From assembly GCA_003243455.1 (NCBI GenBank), contig QFQS01000001.1:1488001-1552000 (forward strand): a stretch of DNA of 64,000 nucleotides, given 5' to 3'. Under the pieces are notes generated by a model that was not told the DNA's origin, ran no database searches, and saw only the letters and a program-made list of their open reading frames with translations. The translations under genes and the position numbers were made by a program. Below are positions 28,655-38,173 of the stretch, one piece after another. The DNA comes from Cereibacter sphaeroides. GTDB taxonomy: Bacteria; Pseudomonadota; Alphaproteobacteria; Rhodobacterales; Rhodobacteraceae. Numbering within the stretch: the stretch's first letter is position 1; each line of letters opens with the position of its first letter.

Positions 28655-29808
28655 GCGAGACGAAGCCCGGACGCGCAAACTGGTCCTATCCGACCGCCGT
28701 GAAATTCGGCGTGGGCCGGATCACCGAGCTTGCTGAGCATTGCAAGGCCGTGGGCATCAAAAAGCCACTGCTCGTCACCGACAAGGCGCTTGCCGCGCTG
28801 CCGATCACCGCGCAGGCGCTGGACATTCTGAACGCCGCCGGACTTGGCCGGGCCGTCTTCTCCGAAGTCGATCCGAACCCCAACGAAGGCAATATGGAAG
28901 CAGGCCTCGACGTCTACCGCGCGGGCGGGCATGACGGGGTGGTCTGCTTCGGCGGTGGCTCGGCGCTGGACCTGGGCAAGATGATCGCGCTGATGGTCGA
29001 CCAGAAGGTCAGCGTTTGGGAGTTGGAAGATATCGGCGACTGGTGGACCCGTGCCGATGGCTCGAAAATCGCACCGATCATCGCCGTACCGACTACCGCC
29101 GGGACGGGTTCCGAGGTCGGTCGCGCGGGCGTCCTGACCAACTCGGCGACCCACAAGAAAAAGATCATCTTCCACCCGAAACTTCTGCCTTCGGTCACCA
29201 TCTGCGATCCCGACCTGACCGTCGGCATGCCCCGCTTCATCACCGCGGGCACCGGCATGGACGCGCTGGCCCACTGCCTAGAGGCCTATTGCAGCCCCTT
29301 CTACCACCCGATGAGTCAGGGCATCGCGCTGGAAGGCATGCGGCTGGTCTTCGAAAACCTGCCCGCGGCCTATGCCAACCCCACCGACATCGAGGCACGC
29401 GCGAACATGATGTCCGCCGCCGCAATGGGCGCGGTGGCCTTCCAGAAGGGTCTGGGCGCCATCCACTCGCTCAGCCACCCGGTCGGCGCCGTCTATGGCA
29501 CGCACCACGGCACCACCAACGCCGTTGTGATGCCCATGGTGCTGGAGTTCAACCGCCCGGCCATCGAAGACCGAATCGAACGCGCCGCCGCCTATCTGGG
29601 CATCGAAGGCGGCTTCCCCGGCTTCCATGCCCGCATCATGGACCTGCGCGCCGAGCTTTCGATCCCGCAGAACCTGTCGGCGATGGGTGTGGAATATGCC
29701 CGACTGGACGAGTTGACCGAGATGGCGCTGGAGGATCCTTCCTGCGGCGGCAACCCGATCGAGATGACGCGCGTGAATACGCGCGCCTTGTTCGAAGCCT
29801 GTATGTAA
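28651..29808 (+). CDS. Iron-containing (type III) alcohol dehydrogenase
   Basis: A 385-residue Fe-dependent alcohol dehydrogenase. The nucleotide-binding GGGSALDLGK, the VPTTAGTGSEVG loop and the metal-ligand histidines in DALAHCLEAY, HSLSHPVGA and THHGTTNAV are all in place. It is translationally coupled to the aldehyde dehydrogenase (ATGA). Together they give an alcohol-to-acid oxidation pair. Type III enzymes also include choline and butanol dehydrogenases, so the substrate is inferred only from context. Confidence 0.92.
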   Translation: MSETKPGRANWSYPTAVKFGVGRITELAEHCKAVGIKKPLLVTDKALAALPITAQALDILNAAGLGRAVFSEVDPNPNEGNMEAGLDVYRAGGHDGVVCFGGGSALDLGKMIALMVDQKVSVWELEDIGDWWTRADGSKIAPIIAVPTTAGTGSEVGRAGVLTNSATHKKKIIFHPKLLPSVTICDPDLTVGMPRFITAGTGMDALAHCLEAYCSPFYHPMSQGIALEGMRLVFENLPAAYANPTDIEARANMMSAAAMGAVAFQKGLGAIHSLSHPVGAVYGTHHGTTNAVVMPMVLEFNRPAIEDRIERAAAYLGIEGGFPGFHARIMDLRAELSIPQNLSAMGVEYARLDELTEMALEDPSCGGNPIEMTRVNTRALFEACM

Positions 29809-29811
29809 GGC

Positions 29812-31056
29812 ATGGCGGAACGGATAGAATGCCAGGTTGCCGTCATCGGCGCGGGCGTCATCGGTTTGTCGGTGGCGCTGCGACTGGCATCCGAGGGGTA
29901 TGAAGTTGTGCTGCTTGACCCCAATATGCCGGGGTCGGGCGCCTCATACGGCAATGCAGGCACAATCGCCGACTACGCAGTGATGCCCGTCGGCACGCCG
30001 GCCGTCCTGAAAGGGCTGCCCAGCCTGCTGTTCAACCCCAACTCACCGCTGGCGATCCGCCGCTCTGCCCTGCCTTCGCTCGCACCTTGGCTATTGCGAT
30101 TTGCCCGGCAGTCTCTGCCGGGGCCGACCGCCCGCAATGCCCTTGCCATTGCCGCCTTGACAAGCGGCGCGGGGGGCGACTGGAACGAACTGGCCTCGGA
30201 AATCGGTGCGGAGGAGCTGCTGCAAAGGCGTGGTTGCCTTTATCTCTACCGAACTGCCGCAGAATACAGAGCGGGCGAGGCGGATATGGCCGACCGTCAT
30301 GACCTAGGCATCGCGGTAGAAATGGTCCGGCCCGATGCGCTGGCCGTCATGGAACCAGGGCTGCCGCAGGTCGACGGCGGCGCGGCCTTTTTCCCGCAGG
30401 CCATATTCCTCAATGACCCCGGCCGCATGATGCTGCATCTCTCGGCGGCGGTCGAGGCCGCAGGGGTGCCGCATATCGCGGTGGCGGCGGAGCGGCTGGA
30501 GCCGGAGGCCGGAAGCGTCCTGATCCACGGCCAGGATCTGCGCCTGCGCGCCCGCACGGTGGTTTTGGCGGCCGGGGCGCACTCTCGCGCGTTGGCGGCA
30601 CAAGCTGGCGATCCCGTGCCGCTGGATACCGAGCGCGGGTATCACGTCGAATGGGATATGGAAGAACTGCCCCTTTCCCGCCCGACCTGCCCGACCTCGC
30701 GCGGCTTCTACCTTTGCCCGATGGCAGGCCGGCTGCGCGCCGTCGGAACGGTCGAACTGGGCGGCCTGACTGCGCCGCCCTCACCCCACCGAATCGCGCG
30801 GCTGGTCGAAGGCGCGCGGTCGGTTTTCCCGGACCTGCCTGAGCCCGACCGCGAATGGATGGGCTTTCGCCCCTCGATGCCCGACAGTTTGCCCGTGATC
30901 GGCCCGTCGCGTCGCGGCAGCGAAGTCATCCACGCTTTTGGGCATGGCCATATTGGCGTCACACTCGCGCCGATTACCGCGCGCATCGTTGCGGACCTGG
31001 TGGCGGGAAGGCCGCCGGAACTGGACATATCGGCCTACAGGTCGGATCGGTTTTAG
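29812..31056 (+). CDS. FAD-dependent amino-acid oxidoreductase (DadA/DAO family)
   Basis: A 414-residue member of the D-amino-acid dehydrogenase / glycine oxidase family. The FAD-binding loop [16 protein letters not shown] is at residues 11-26. The C-terminal part shows [16 protein letters not shown] and [14 protein letters not shown], diagnostic for DadA-like enzymes. It starts 3 nt after the alcohol dehydrogenase, so it is part of the same operon. It probably oxidises an amino acid or secondary amine, feeding electrons to quinone or O2. Confidence 0.88.
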   Translation: MAERIECQVAVIGAGVIGLSVALRLASEGYEVVLLDPNMPGSGASYGNAGTIADYAVMPVGTPAVLKGLPSLLFNPNSPLAIRRSALPSLAPWLLRFARQSLPGPTARNALAIAALTSGAGGDWNELASEIGAEELLQRRGCLYLYRTAAEYRAGEADMADRHDLGIAVEMVRPDALAVMEPGLPQVDGGAAFFPQAIFLNDPGRMMLHLSAAVEAAGVPHIAVAAERLEPEAGSVLIHGQDLRLRARTVVLAAGAHSRALAAQAGDPVPLDTERGYHVEWDMEELPLSRPTCPTSRGFYLCPMAGRLRAVGTVELGGLTAPPSPHRIARLVEGARSVFPDLPEPDREWMGFRPSMPDSLPVIGPSRRGSEVIHAFGHGHIGVTLAPITARIVADLVAGRPPELDISAYRSDRF

Positions 31057-31091
31057 GGATCGCCGCACCAAGGCGATATGAAGAGGCAGGG

Positions 31092-32093
31092 ATGACGCAG
31101 CGCGCATTGGTCACTGGGTCGGCCGGGTTCATCGGATACCACCTTTGCCAGCGGCTTCTGTCGGCAGGATGGCAGGTCATCGGATTCGATGGTCTGACCG
31201 ATTACTACGATGTCGCGCTCAAGGAGCGCCGTCACGCCATGCTGAAGCAGAACCCTGCTTTCCGCGCGGTCGAAGGGCTGCTTGAAACGCCGGGTCTTGT
31301 GCGTGAGTTGGTCAAGGATGTCGAGCCCGATGTCATCGTTCATCTCGCAGCCCAAGCCGGTGTGCGCCATTCGATCGACGCGCCGCGGAGTTATGTCGAT
31401 GCGAACCTGATCGGCACGTTTGAAGTCCTGGAGGCCGCCCGCGCCCACCCGCCGAAACATCTTCTGATCGCCTCGACCTCTTCGGTCTACGGGGCGAACA
31501 CGAAGATGCCCTATGCAGAGACGGATGCCGCCGATCATCAGATGAGCTTCTACGCGGCCACCAAGAAGGCTTGCGAGGCGATGGCCCATTCCTATGCCCA
31601 TCTCTACGGCTTGCCGACGACGATGTTCCGCTTCTTTACCGTCTATGGTCCCTGGGGCCGACCCGACATGGCGCTGTTCAAGTTCACCCGCGCGATCCTG
31701 CGGGGAGAGCCGATCGAGGTTTATAATCACGGCAACATGATGCGGGACTTTACCTTTGTCGATGACCTGGTCGAGGGGATTGTCCGGCTGGTCGGAGCCG
31801 CCCCCGAGGCCAGCGCCGGGCCGAACGACAGCCTGTCCCCTGTTGCGCCATGGCGAGTGGTCAACATCGGGAATGGGGCGCCGACAAAGCTTTTGGATTT
31901 CATCGAGGCGATCGAGGCGGCGACGGGCAGTCAGGCCGAGCGGGTCATGATGCCGATGCAGCCCGGCGACGTTCCGGCAACCTGGGCCGATGCGGAACTG
32001 ATCACGGAACTGGTCGGCCCCCTGCCGAAGACGGAACTGCGCGAAGGTGTGCGGCGCTTCGTGGCGTGGTATCGTGACTACTACGCAGAGTAG
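31092..32093 (+). CDS. NAD-dependent nucleotide-sugar epimerase, UDP-glucuronate 4-epimerase-like
   Basis: An extended short-chain dehydrogenase of 333 residues. The NAD loop is [13 protein letters not shown] (GxxGxxG from residue 9) and the catalytic set is Ser131 and Y154xxxK158. The sequence [19 protein letters not shown] and the block [18 protein letters not shown] match UDP-glucuronate 4-epimerases (CapI/LpsL type), which make UDP-galacturonate for lipopolysaccharide or capsule. The ATG at 31092 follows GGCAGGG. It is 35 nt after the FAD enzyme and might be co-transcribed, though the pathway is different. Confidence 0.88.
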   Translation: MTQRALVTGSAGFIGYHLCQRLLSAGWQVIGFDGLTDYYDVALKERRHAMLKQNPAFRAVEGLLETPGLVRELVKDVEPDVIVHLAAQAGVRHSIDAPRSYVDANLIGTFEVLEAARAHPPKHLLIASTSSVYGANTKMPYAETDAADHQMSFYAATKKACEAMAHSYAHLYGLPTTMFRFFTVYGPWGRPDMALFKFTRAILRGEPIEVYNHGNMMRDFTFVDDLVEGIVRLVGAAPEASAGPNDSLSPVAPWRVVNIGNGAPTKLLDFIEAIEAATGSQAERVMMPMQPGDVPATWADAELITELVGPLPKTELREGVRRFVAWYRDYYAE

Positions 32094-32180
32094 GGCCTGA
32101 CGGGAACGTGACGCGGCCTTCGTTTGTTCTATCTGAACTTCGGTCACCAGCGGTGCGGTTGTCATTCGAAAGGACAAGAG

Positions 32181-32660
32181 TTGCCCATCCCGAAAAATAC
32201 TATCTGCCTGTGGTACGACAAGGATGCCGAGGCTGCGGCGCGTTTCTATGCGGAGGTCTTTCCCGACAGCAAGGTGACGGCGGTTCATCGCGCGCCGGGT
32301 GACTATCCGTCCGGCAAGCAGGGCGAAGTGCTTGTGGTGAACTTCACTGTCTGCGGCATTCCCTGCATCGGTCTTAACGGCGGACCGACGTTCAAACAGG
32401 ACGAGGCGTTTTCGTTCCAGATCGCGACCGACGATCAGGAGGAAACCGACCGCTACTGGAACGCCATCGTCGGCAATGGCGGCAAGGAAAGCGAGTGCGG
32501 CTGGTGCAAGGACAAATGGGGCGTGTCCTGGCAGATCACGCCGCGTACCCTGACCGAAGCGATGCTCGCAGGTGGCGCCGAAGCCAAACGCGCCTTCGAC
32601 GTGATGATGACGATGCAAAAGCTCGACGTGGCAAAGATCGACGCCGCGCGGCGGGGTTAG
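32181..32660 (+). CDS. PhnB/3-demethylubiquinone methyltransferase-like VOC-fold protein
   Basis: A 159-residue single-domain protein of the glyoxalase/VOC-like PhnB family. ICLWYDKDAEAAARFYAEVF and later GNGGKESECGWCKDKWGVSW are hallmark blocks. The start chosen is TTG at 32181, with a good AAAGGA six bases upstream, giving PIPKNTICLWYD at the N-terminus as in relatives. An ATG at 32124 would add 19 unrelated residues. Catalysis is unproven for most of this family. Confidence 0.85.
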   Translation: MPIPKNTICLWYDKDAEAAARFYAEVFPDSKVTAVHRAPGDYPSGKQGEVLVVNFTVCGIPCIGLNGGPTFKQDEAFSFQIATDDQEETDRYWNAIVGNGGKESECGWCKDKWGVSWQITPRTLTEAMLAGGAEAKRAFDVMMTMQKLDVAKIDAARRG

Positions 32661-32676
32661 CAGGTCGGCGGCCCTG

Positions 32677-33927
32677 TCACTCAGCCACCTGCGCGGTCGC
32701 TAGCGCGAGACCATCGACAACCGCCGTGAACGCTTCGGAGCGGTGCAGTTCCGCGTTGGGGCAGACGGCCCTCGCTTCGTCAGAGATCATACCCATCAGG
32801 CTTGATCCGCCAACGAGGATGACCGAGGCCACCTCGGCGGGCTGCGTGCGGGCCATCCAGAGTGTCTGGAACATCGCCTCTTGCAGGCGGGCGCGGAAGC
32901 CGGTCAGCGCGGTGTTGAGCGAGCCGGGACTGATCGGGGCAGAGATGCCGGGTTCGATGAAACCCATGTCGATCAGGGTCGCGGCCGCGCCGCTGTTTGC
33001 GGAGATCTTGCCCGCCTCGACCGCGAAGGCGAGTTCGTGGCCAAGCTGACGCTCGATGAGCTGCGACAGCCGCGCGAGGCCCTTTGGCTCGACCGCATGG
33101 CGGAGCATGTCGGCCACGGCGCGCCGGGTTTCGGGCGTATAGACAAACGGGATTTTCGCCCATGTCGCGAGATCGGAATAGATCGCGTTCGGCACCGGCA
33201 GCAGGCCTTTGCCAAGGCTGCGCCGCAACTGCCCGCCATGGCCGAGCAGCGGCATGGCATGGGTCATCGAAACGGCATGGTCGAAGTCGGTGCCGCCCAG
33301 CCGGATACCATGGCTGGCGAGGATGTGCGGGCTGCCGCCTTCGGCCCGGAAAACGGTGAAGTCAGAGGTGCCGCCGCCGATGTCGACGATCAGCCCGATC
33401 TGGCCCGCGCGGCCAAGGCCGTGGCTGGCCAGGGCTGCGGCCTCTGGCTCGAACAGGAAGCGGATGTCGTTGAAACCGGCGGCCTTATAACAGGCGCGCA
33501 GGTCGGCCTCGGCCTGTGCGTCGCGCTCGGGGTCGGCGGTGTGGAAATGCACCGGGCGACCGGAGAGGACGCGAGGGAAGCTGCGGCCGGCCTGTGCCTC
33601 GGCTCGCGTCTTCAGGGCGATCAGAAATTCGGTGACGATCTGGGACAGCGTTCGCCGCCGCCCGGTGATCAGGCGTTGTTCGTGGAAAAGCTCGGTCCCG
33701 AGCACGCTTTTCAACGCGCGCATATAGCGGCCGTCCTCGCCAGAGATCAGCGCATCCGAGGCCGCGCTGCCGATGCGCATCGCGCCGCCATCTGAGGGGA
33801 AGAAGACGGCGGTCGGCAGCGTCTCGGCATCCGGCTCGATCATCAGACGGCGGGGTTTGCCTGCGTCAAGGACGGCCGCAGCGGTATTCGAGGTTCCGAA
33901 ATCCACGGCAAGAGTGCTGTCGGCCAT
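32677..33927 (-). CDS. Hsp70-family protein, YegD-like
   Basis: A 416-residue actin/Hsp70-fold ATPase. It has the phosphate loop VDFGTSNTAAAV near the N-terminus, VDIGGGTSDFTVF for the second phosphate site and VILVGGSSLMG for the adenosine site. It lacks the DnaK substrate-binding domain, matching the YegD class in size. The biological role of this class is poorly known. It converges on the VOC-like gene and diverges from the Tat-exported gene 175 nt away. Confidence 0.88.
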   Translation of the reverse strand: MADSTLAVDFGTSNTAAAVLDAGKPRRLMIEPDAETLPTAVFFPSDGGAMRIGSAASDALISGEDGRYMRALKSVLGTELFHEQRLITGRRRTLSQIVTEFLIALKTRAEAQAGRSFPRVLSGRPVHFHTADPERDAQAEADLRACYKAAGFNDIRFLFEPEAAALASHGLGRAGQIGLIVDIGGGTSDFTVFRAEGGSPHILASHGIRLGGTDFDHAVSMTHAMPLLGHGGQLRRSLGKGLLPVPNAIYSDLATWAKIPFVYTPETRRAVADMLRHAVEPKGLARLSQLIERQLGHELAFAVEAGKISANSGAAATLIDMGFIEPGISAPISPGSLNTALTGFRARLQEAMFQTLWMARTQPAEVASVILVGGSSLMGMISDEARAVCPNAELHRSEAFTAVVDGLALATAQVAE

Positions 33928-34102
33928 GGCGCGCGTCCATCCTTTTGGGGAGGGCTGCGCCTAGCCAATTTCCGGGCGGGGGGCAAGGGCGGCGGCGCTC
34001 GGCGTTCCTTCGCCGGCAGGACCTGCACGCGCAAGCCAACGTGATTGAAGGGTGTTATGCAACCTGGGTTAGAAGGACCGTGTTGCTGACAGGAGGCCAA
34101 AG

Positions 34103-35290
34103 ATGACAGACGAACCCATGGAAAAGGCCGTGCTTCACCGCCGGGATTTCATGATTGCCTCGGCGGCCTCGATCGGGGCCGGGGCGGCGATTGTCGCGGC
34201 TGCAGGGGCGGCGGTTGCGCAGGATGCGGCTGCATCGACATCTTCCGGGACCGTGTTCACCGGCGACGTGCTGATGGGCAAGCAGGTGGTCAGTGCGCTG
34301 GACGTGAACGACCTTGAGCCGGGCAAGACGCACTATCTGTATTTTCGGGGCGTGGAGGGGCCGAGCGGGCAGCCCTGGCATGTCTCGGTGACCGTCGCGC
34401 GGGGCGCCAAGCCCGGCAAGCGGGGCGTTCTGGTCAGCGGCGTGCATGGCGACGAGATGAGCTCGATCCACACGGTTCAGACGGTGATGAACGGGCTTGA
34501 TCCGGCGGCGATGTCGGGGACGGTCATGGCGGTGACGGATGTCTCACGGCCCGCGATCGAGGGGATGCAGCGCCGCTGGCCCAATTCCGGGCGGGGGATC
34601 GACCTGATCGACATGAACCGCGAATGGCCGGGGAATGAGAATGGCGCCTCGGCGGTCAGTCGGCATGCGGGGCTGGTGTTCAACCGGCTGCTGCGGCCGA
34701 ATGCGGATTTCGCGATTGATTTCCACACGGGGACGACGGGTTTCGAGGTGGCTGCCTTCAACATCGGCGAGATGAATATTCCCGAGGTGAAGGCGATGAT
34801 CGACCTGTATCCGGTGGATCAGGTCTATGACAATCCGGCCTATCCGGGGGTTCTGCACAACGCTTTCATTGATGCAGGAATCCCGTGTTTCACGCCCGAG
34901 ATCGGTGCGGCGCGGGTGCTGGATCTTGCGATGATCGCGCTGTTCGTGGTGGGCACGGTGAACGTGCTGAAGCATCACGGCATCGTCGCGGGGGCTATGG
35001 GGCGGACGGGGCGGGATATCGAGGTGGTGGTGGGCAATTCGGCCTTTCCCATTCTGTCCACCGCTGGGGGGTTGGTCGAGTTTCTGGTGGGGCTGAACGA
35101 GAAGGTGACGGCGGGGCAGAAGGTGGCCGTTCAGCGTGACAGTTTCGGCCAAGTGGTCGCGGAATACGAAAGCGGCGTCGACGGGGTGATGACGGGTCTG
35201 CGCAGCGATGCGATGTCGGAGCCGGGCAATCCGCTGGCCTTCATTCTGTTCAACCGGCCTGCGCCGGAAGAAGATACCTATCCCGAATAG
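34103..35290 (+). CDS. Tat-exported succinylglutamate desuccinylase/aspartoacylase-family protein
   Basis: A 395-residue zinc carboxypeptidase-fold protein of the AstE/AspA family. The N-terminus carries a twin-arginine signal (LHRRDFM at 11-17, then a long Ala/Gly-rich hydrophobic stretch ending AAVAQDA), so it should be exported folded. Zinc ligands are visible as GVHGDE and DFHTGTTG, and EIGAARVLD supplies the usual catalytic Glu. The C-terminal part has a biotinyl/lipoyl-like GLVEFLVGLNEKVTAGQKV segment seen in this branch. It probably removes an acyl group from a small periplasmic amide. Confidence 0.85.
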   Translation: MTDEPMEKAVLHRRDFMIASAASIGAGAAIVAAAGAAVAQDAAASTSSGTVFTGDVLMGKQVVSALDVNDLEPGKTHYLYFRGVEGPSGQPWHVSVTVARGAKPGKRGVLVSGVHGDEMSSIHTVQTVMNGLDPAAMSGTVMAVTDVSRPAIEGMQRRWPNSGRGIDLIDMNREWPGNENGASAVSRHAGLVFNRLLRPNADFAIDFHTGTTGFEVAAFNIGEMNIPEVKAMIDLYPVDQVYDNPAYPGVLHNAFIDAGIPCFTPEIGAARVLDLAMIALFVVGTVNVLKHHGIVAGAMGRTGRDIEVVVGNSAFPILSTAGGLVEFLVGLNEKVTAGQKVAVQRDSFGQVVAEYESGVDGVMTGLRSDAMSEPGNPLAFILFNRPAPEEDTYPE

Positions 35291-35293
35291 CGC

Positions 35294-36340
35294 CTAGCCT
35301 TCCGCAACCGGTGCCCAGATCACGTCGTCGATCCTTGGTGCGCCGGTGGCCAGCATGACCAGCCGGTCAAAGCCCATCGCGATGCCGGAGGCGGGCGGCA
35401 TATGCGCAAGGGCGGCGAGGAAATCCTCGTCCAGCGGGTAGCGTTCGCCGTAGACGCGGTGTTTTTCGTCCATCTCCATCCCGAAGCGGCGGCGCTGTTC
35501 GGCGGGGTTGGTCAGTTCGCCGAAGCCGTTGGCGAGTTCAACGCCGCAAGCATAAAGCTCGAACCGTTCGGCGACGCGGGGGTCATCGGGGGTGCGGCGG
35601 GCAAGGGCGGCTTCGGCAGCGGGGTAGCGGTCGAGGAAGGTCATGCGGCCAAGCCCGAGGTTGGGTTCGACCTTTTCGACCAACACGCGCGACAGCATGT
35701 CGGACCAGGTGTCGTCGGCGGCGGCGCGGAGGCCGACGCGGATCATGGCGGCGCGCAGGGCATTCGCGTCGGGTTCGCCGTTGGCGTCGATGGTCGCCAG
35801 CAGGTCGATGCCGGCGTGGCGCTGGAAGGCCTCGGCGACGCTGAGGCGTTCGGGGGCAAGGAACGGGTCGCAGGTCTTGTCTCGGAAACGCAGGATTTTG
35901 GCCCCGGCAGTGGCGGTGGCAAGGCGCAGGAGGGTGGCGCAGTCGTCCATCAGCGCCTCGTAAGGCTCGCCCGCACGATACCATTCCAGCATGGTGAATT
36001 CGGGGCTGTGCAGTGGCCCGCGTTCACGGTTGCGCCAGACATGGGCGAAGGCGGCGATGCGGGTTTCGCCTGCGGCCAGCAGTTTCTTCATCGCGAATTC
36101 GGGCGAGGTGTGCAGGTACATCCGGCGCGAATTGGCGTCATTGCCGATGGCATCGGTCGCAAAAGCATGCAGATGCGCCTCGTTGCCGGGGCTGATCTGA
36201 AGGGCTACCGGATCGACCTCGGTAAACTCCTGCCCCGCGAACCAGTTGCGGAAGGCGGCCTGGATGCGGTTGCGCGTCACCAGCAGCGGGCGGCGGTCGG
36301 CATGGCGGGTGGCGGACCACCAGGGCGAGGGATCGGTCAC
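35294..36340 (-). CDS. epmA: Elongation factor P (R)-beta-lysyl/lysyl ligase EpmA
   Basis: A LysRS-like class II synthetase (PoxA/GenX) that attaches (beta-)lysine to EF-P rather than to tRNA. It has 348 residues and no N-terminal anticodon-binding domain, which separates it from LysRS. Class II motifs include RMYLHTSPEFAMKKLL, FAHVWRNRERGPLHSPEFTMLEWYRA and the C-terminal GIAMGFDRLVML. It is divergent from efp, its substrate, with about 100 nt between. EpmB, which makes the beta-lysine, is not in this window. Confidence 0.95.
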   Translation of the reverse strand: MTDPSPWWSATRHADRRPLLVTRNRIQAAFRNWFAGQEFTEVDPVALQISPGNEAHLHAFATDAIGNDANSRRMYLHTSPEFAMKKLLAAGETRIAAFAHVWRNRERGPLHSPEFTMLEWYRAGEPYEALMDDCATLLRLATATAGAKILRFRDKTCDPFLAPERLSVAEAFQRHAGIDLLATIDANGEPDANALRAAMIRVGLRAAADDTWSDMLSRVLVEKVEPNLGLGRMTFLDRYPAAEAALARRTPDDPRVAERFELYACGVELANGFGELTNPAEQRRRFGMEMDEKHRVYGERYPLDEDFLAALAHMPPASGIAMGFDRLVMLATGAPRIDDVIWAPVAEG

Positions 36341-36443
36341 TTGCAGGCTTTCATCTGGAGATTTGTAACGGGATGCGCTAAAGGCGGGCCCAAATTGCCC
36401 GTGCTGATTACGCCGGGCCTATGCAAACGACAAGGAAGCTTTC

Positions 36444-37010
36444 GTGAAAGTCATCGCATCGAGCCTGCGCAAAGGGAATGTCGTCGAGCTGGAAGGCAGA
36501 CTTTATGCCGTTCTGACCGCTGCCAACTTTCACCCTGGCAAGGGCACTCCCGTGACTCAGGTCGACATGCGGCGCATCTCGGACGGGGTGAAGGTATCGG
36601 AACGCTGGCGCACCACCGAAATGGTGGAAAAGGCCACGGTCGACGACCGCGACTATGACTTCCTGTACGAGGATGGCGAAGGCTTCCACTTCATGGAGCC
36701 GAATACCTACGAGCAGGTGACGGTCTCGGCCGAAGTCGTGGGCGACCAGAACGTCTTTCTGACCGATGGCATCAAGGTTTCCATCAAGACCTTCGAGGGC
36801 GCCGCACTGGCTATCGAACTGCCGCAGAAGGTGGTGGTCGAGATCACCGAGACCGAGCCGGTGGTGAAGGGGCAGACGGCGTCTTCGTCCTACAAGCCTG
36901 CCATCTGTTCCAACGGTATCCGGGTCATGGTGCCGCCGCATATCGGCGCAGGCACCAAGATCGTCATCAACACCGACGATTATTCCTACGTCGAGCGGGC
37001 CAAGGGCTGA
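36444..37010 (+). CDS. efp: Elongation factor P
   Basis: A translation factor that relieves ribosome stalling at polyproline. It has 188 residues in three beta-barrel domains. The modified lysine is K33 in FHPGKGTPV, in the loop used by EpmA-modified EF-Ps. The start is GTG at 36444 with AAGGA upstream. Its divergent neighbour is epmA, a conserved functional pairing. The next gene overlaps or abuts its stop. Confidence 0.97.
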   Translation: MKVIASSLRKGNVVELEGRLYAVLTAANFHPGKGTPVTQVDMRRISDGVKVSERWRTTEMVEKATVDDRDYDFLYEDGEGFHFMEPNTYEQVTVSAEVVGDQNVFLTDGIKVSIKTFEGAALAIELPQKVVVEITETEPVVKGQTASSSYKPAICSNGIRVMVPPHIGAGTKIVINTDDYSYVERAKG

Positions 37011-37921
37011 TCCGTTTCCTGAGACGCTGGCGCTGGCTGCTACTTGCCGGTGCGCTGGTTCTGGCCGGGGTGCTGTCGTGGCACATCCGGGTGGTGCCCT
37101 ACGTCTATCATCGCGCGGTGATGTGGCTGCACCCCGAGCAGCGTGACAGCGCCATCTGGCTGCCCGACTATCGCGCCGATTTGAATGGCATGAAGATCGA
37201 GGGGCTGACCGAGAACGTCTCGGGCCTGACGTTCAACCCCGAAACGGGGACGCTGTTTACCGTCATCAACCGGCCGCCGCAGGTGGCGGAGTTGACCACG
37301 GATGGCAAGCTGCTGCGCATCTTGCCGGTCAATGGCGCGCGCGACCCCGAGGGGATCACCCATGTCGAGGGCGATCTGTATGTCATCGCGGATGAGGCCG
37401 ATCAGCGGTTGGCTTGGGTGCATATCGACGCGCTGACGCAGGAGATCGCCCTGGAGGGCGCGCCCAGCTTGTCGCTGAATCTGGGGGCGCTGCACAATCT
37501 TGGGTTCGAGGGCGTTTCCTGGGATTCGAAGAACGACGACCTGCTGATCGTGCAAGAGGCGCTGCCGCTGCGAGTGATGATCCTGTCGGGCCTGAAAGAG
37601 GTCATCGAGGGCGGTCCGATGAAGGTGGATATCCGCGACTGGACCGCCTCGAACGCCTCGACATTGTTCATGCGCGATCTGTCCTCGCTGACTTTGCATG
37701 AGCCGACCGGGCATGTGCTGCTGCTGAGCCACATGTCACAGATGATCGTAGAATATGCGGCGGACGGCAGGCCGGTCAGCATGATGACCCTGCCGGGCGT
37801 GCCGCAGGCGGAGGGGATCGCAGTGGGCGCGAAGGGCGAAATCTTTGTCGTGTCCGAGCCGAACCTATTCTACCGCTTTGTGCGCCAGACGCCGCCGCAT
37901 TGGTTGGCGAGCGGTAGGTAG
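37007..37921 (+). CDS. Membrane-anchored SdiA-regulated domain (YjiK-like beta-propeller) protein
   Basis: A protein of the SdiA-regulated domain family, a beta-propeller related to phytase and esterase folds. Propeller-like repeats include [55 protein letters not shown] and [19 protein letters not shown]. The first ATG/GTG/TTG in frame is GTG at 37070, which would cut into the hydrophobic N-terminus. Reading back to the efp stop adds [20 protein letters not shown], a typical signal anchor, so translation may begin at CTG 37007, overlapping the efp stop. The start is uncertain; the rest is clear. Confidence 0.75.
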   Translation: MIRFLRRWRWLLLAGALVLAGVLSWHIRVVPYVYHRAVMWLHPEQRDSAIWLPDYRADLNGMKIEGLTENVSGLTFNPETGTLFTVINRPPQVAELTTDGKLLRILPVNGARDPEGITHVEGDLYVIADEADQRLAWVHIDALTQEIALEGAPSLSLNLGALHNLGFEGVSWDSKNDDLLIVQEALPLRVMILSGLKEVIEGGPMKVDIRDWTASNASTLFMRDLSSLTLHEPTGHVLLLSHMSQMIVEYAADGRPVSMMTLPGVPQAEGIAVGAKGEIFVVSEPNLFYRFVRQTPPHWLASGR

Positions 37922-37935
37922 AGACAACCCTTTGT

Positions 37936-38154
37936 CCGGGCGGGACCAGAAACGCGATCCGCGTTTCCCCGCCCGCAGCGCAACCTCTCTCCAAGACCAT
38001 TCGTGCCGAGAGACGGCAGAGGCCAGTACCTGCCCCGGCGGGTGCGAAGCGCCCGCCCGCCCTTGGCGGGGCAGGCGCTGACCGGTGGCTTTGGGCCACC
38101 GGCCGTCTGTAACTCGGATCGCACCGCATGGCGAAGGCGATGGCCTTCGCCAAG
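37936..38154 (-). repeat. Structured intergenic repeat, long copy
   Basis: Read on the minus strand this begins CTTGGCGAAGGCC and contains GGCGAAGGC-loop-GCCTTCGCC (9-bp stem, 38130-38151), then ATGCGGTGCGATCCGAGTT, a CCGGTGG/CCACCGG stem, further GC-rich stems, and ends GCGGATCGCGTTTCTGGTC. Both ends match the shorter copy at 43842-43967 (about 80-90% by eye), with about 90 nt extra in the middle. It fills most of the 252-nt gap between two convergent genes and has no credible coding frame. Confidence 0.65.
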
Positions 38155-38173
38155 GGAGAGCCGAGGACTATCG

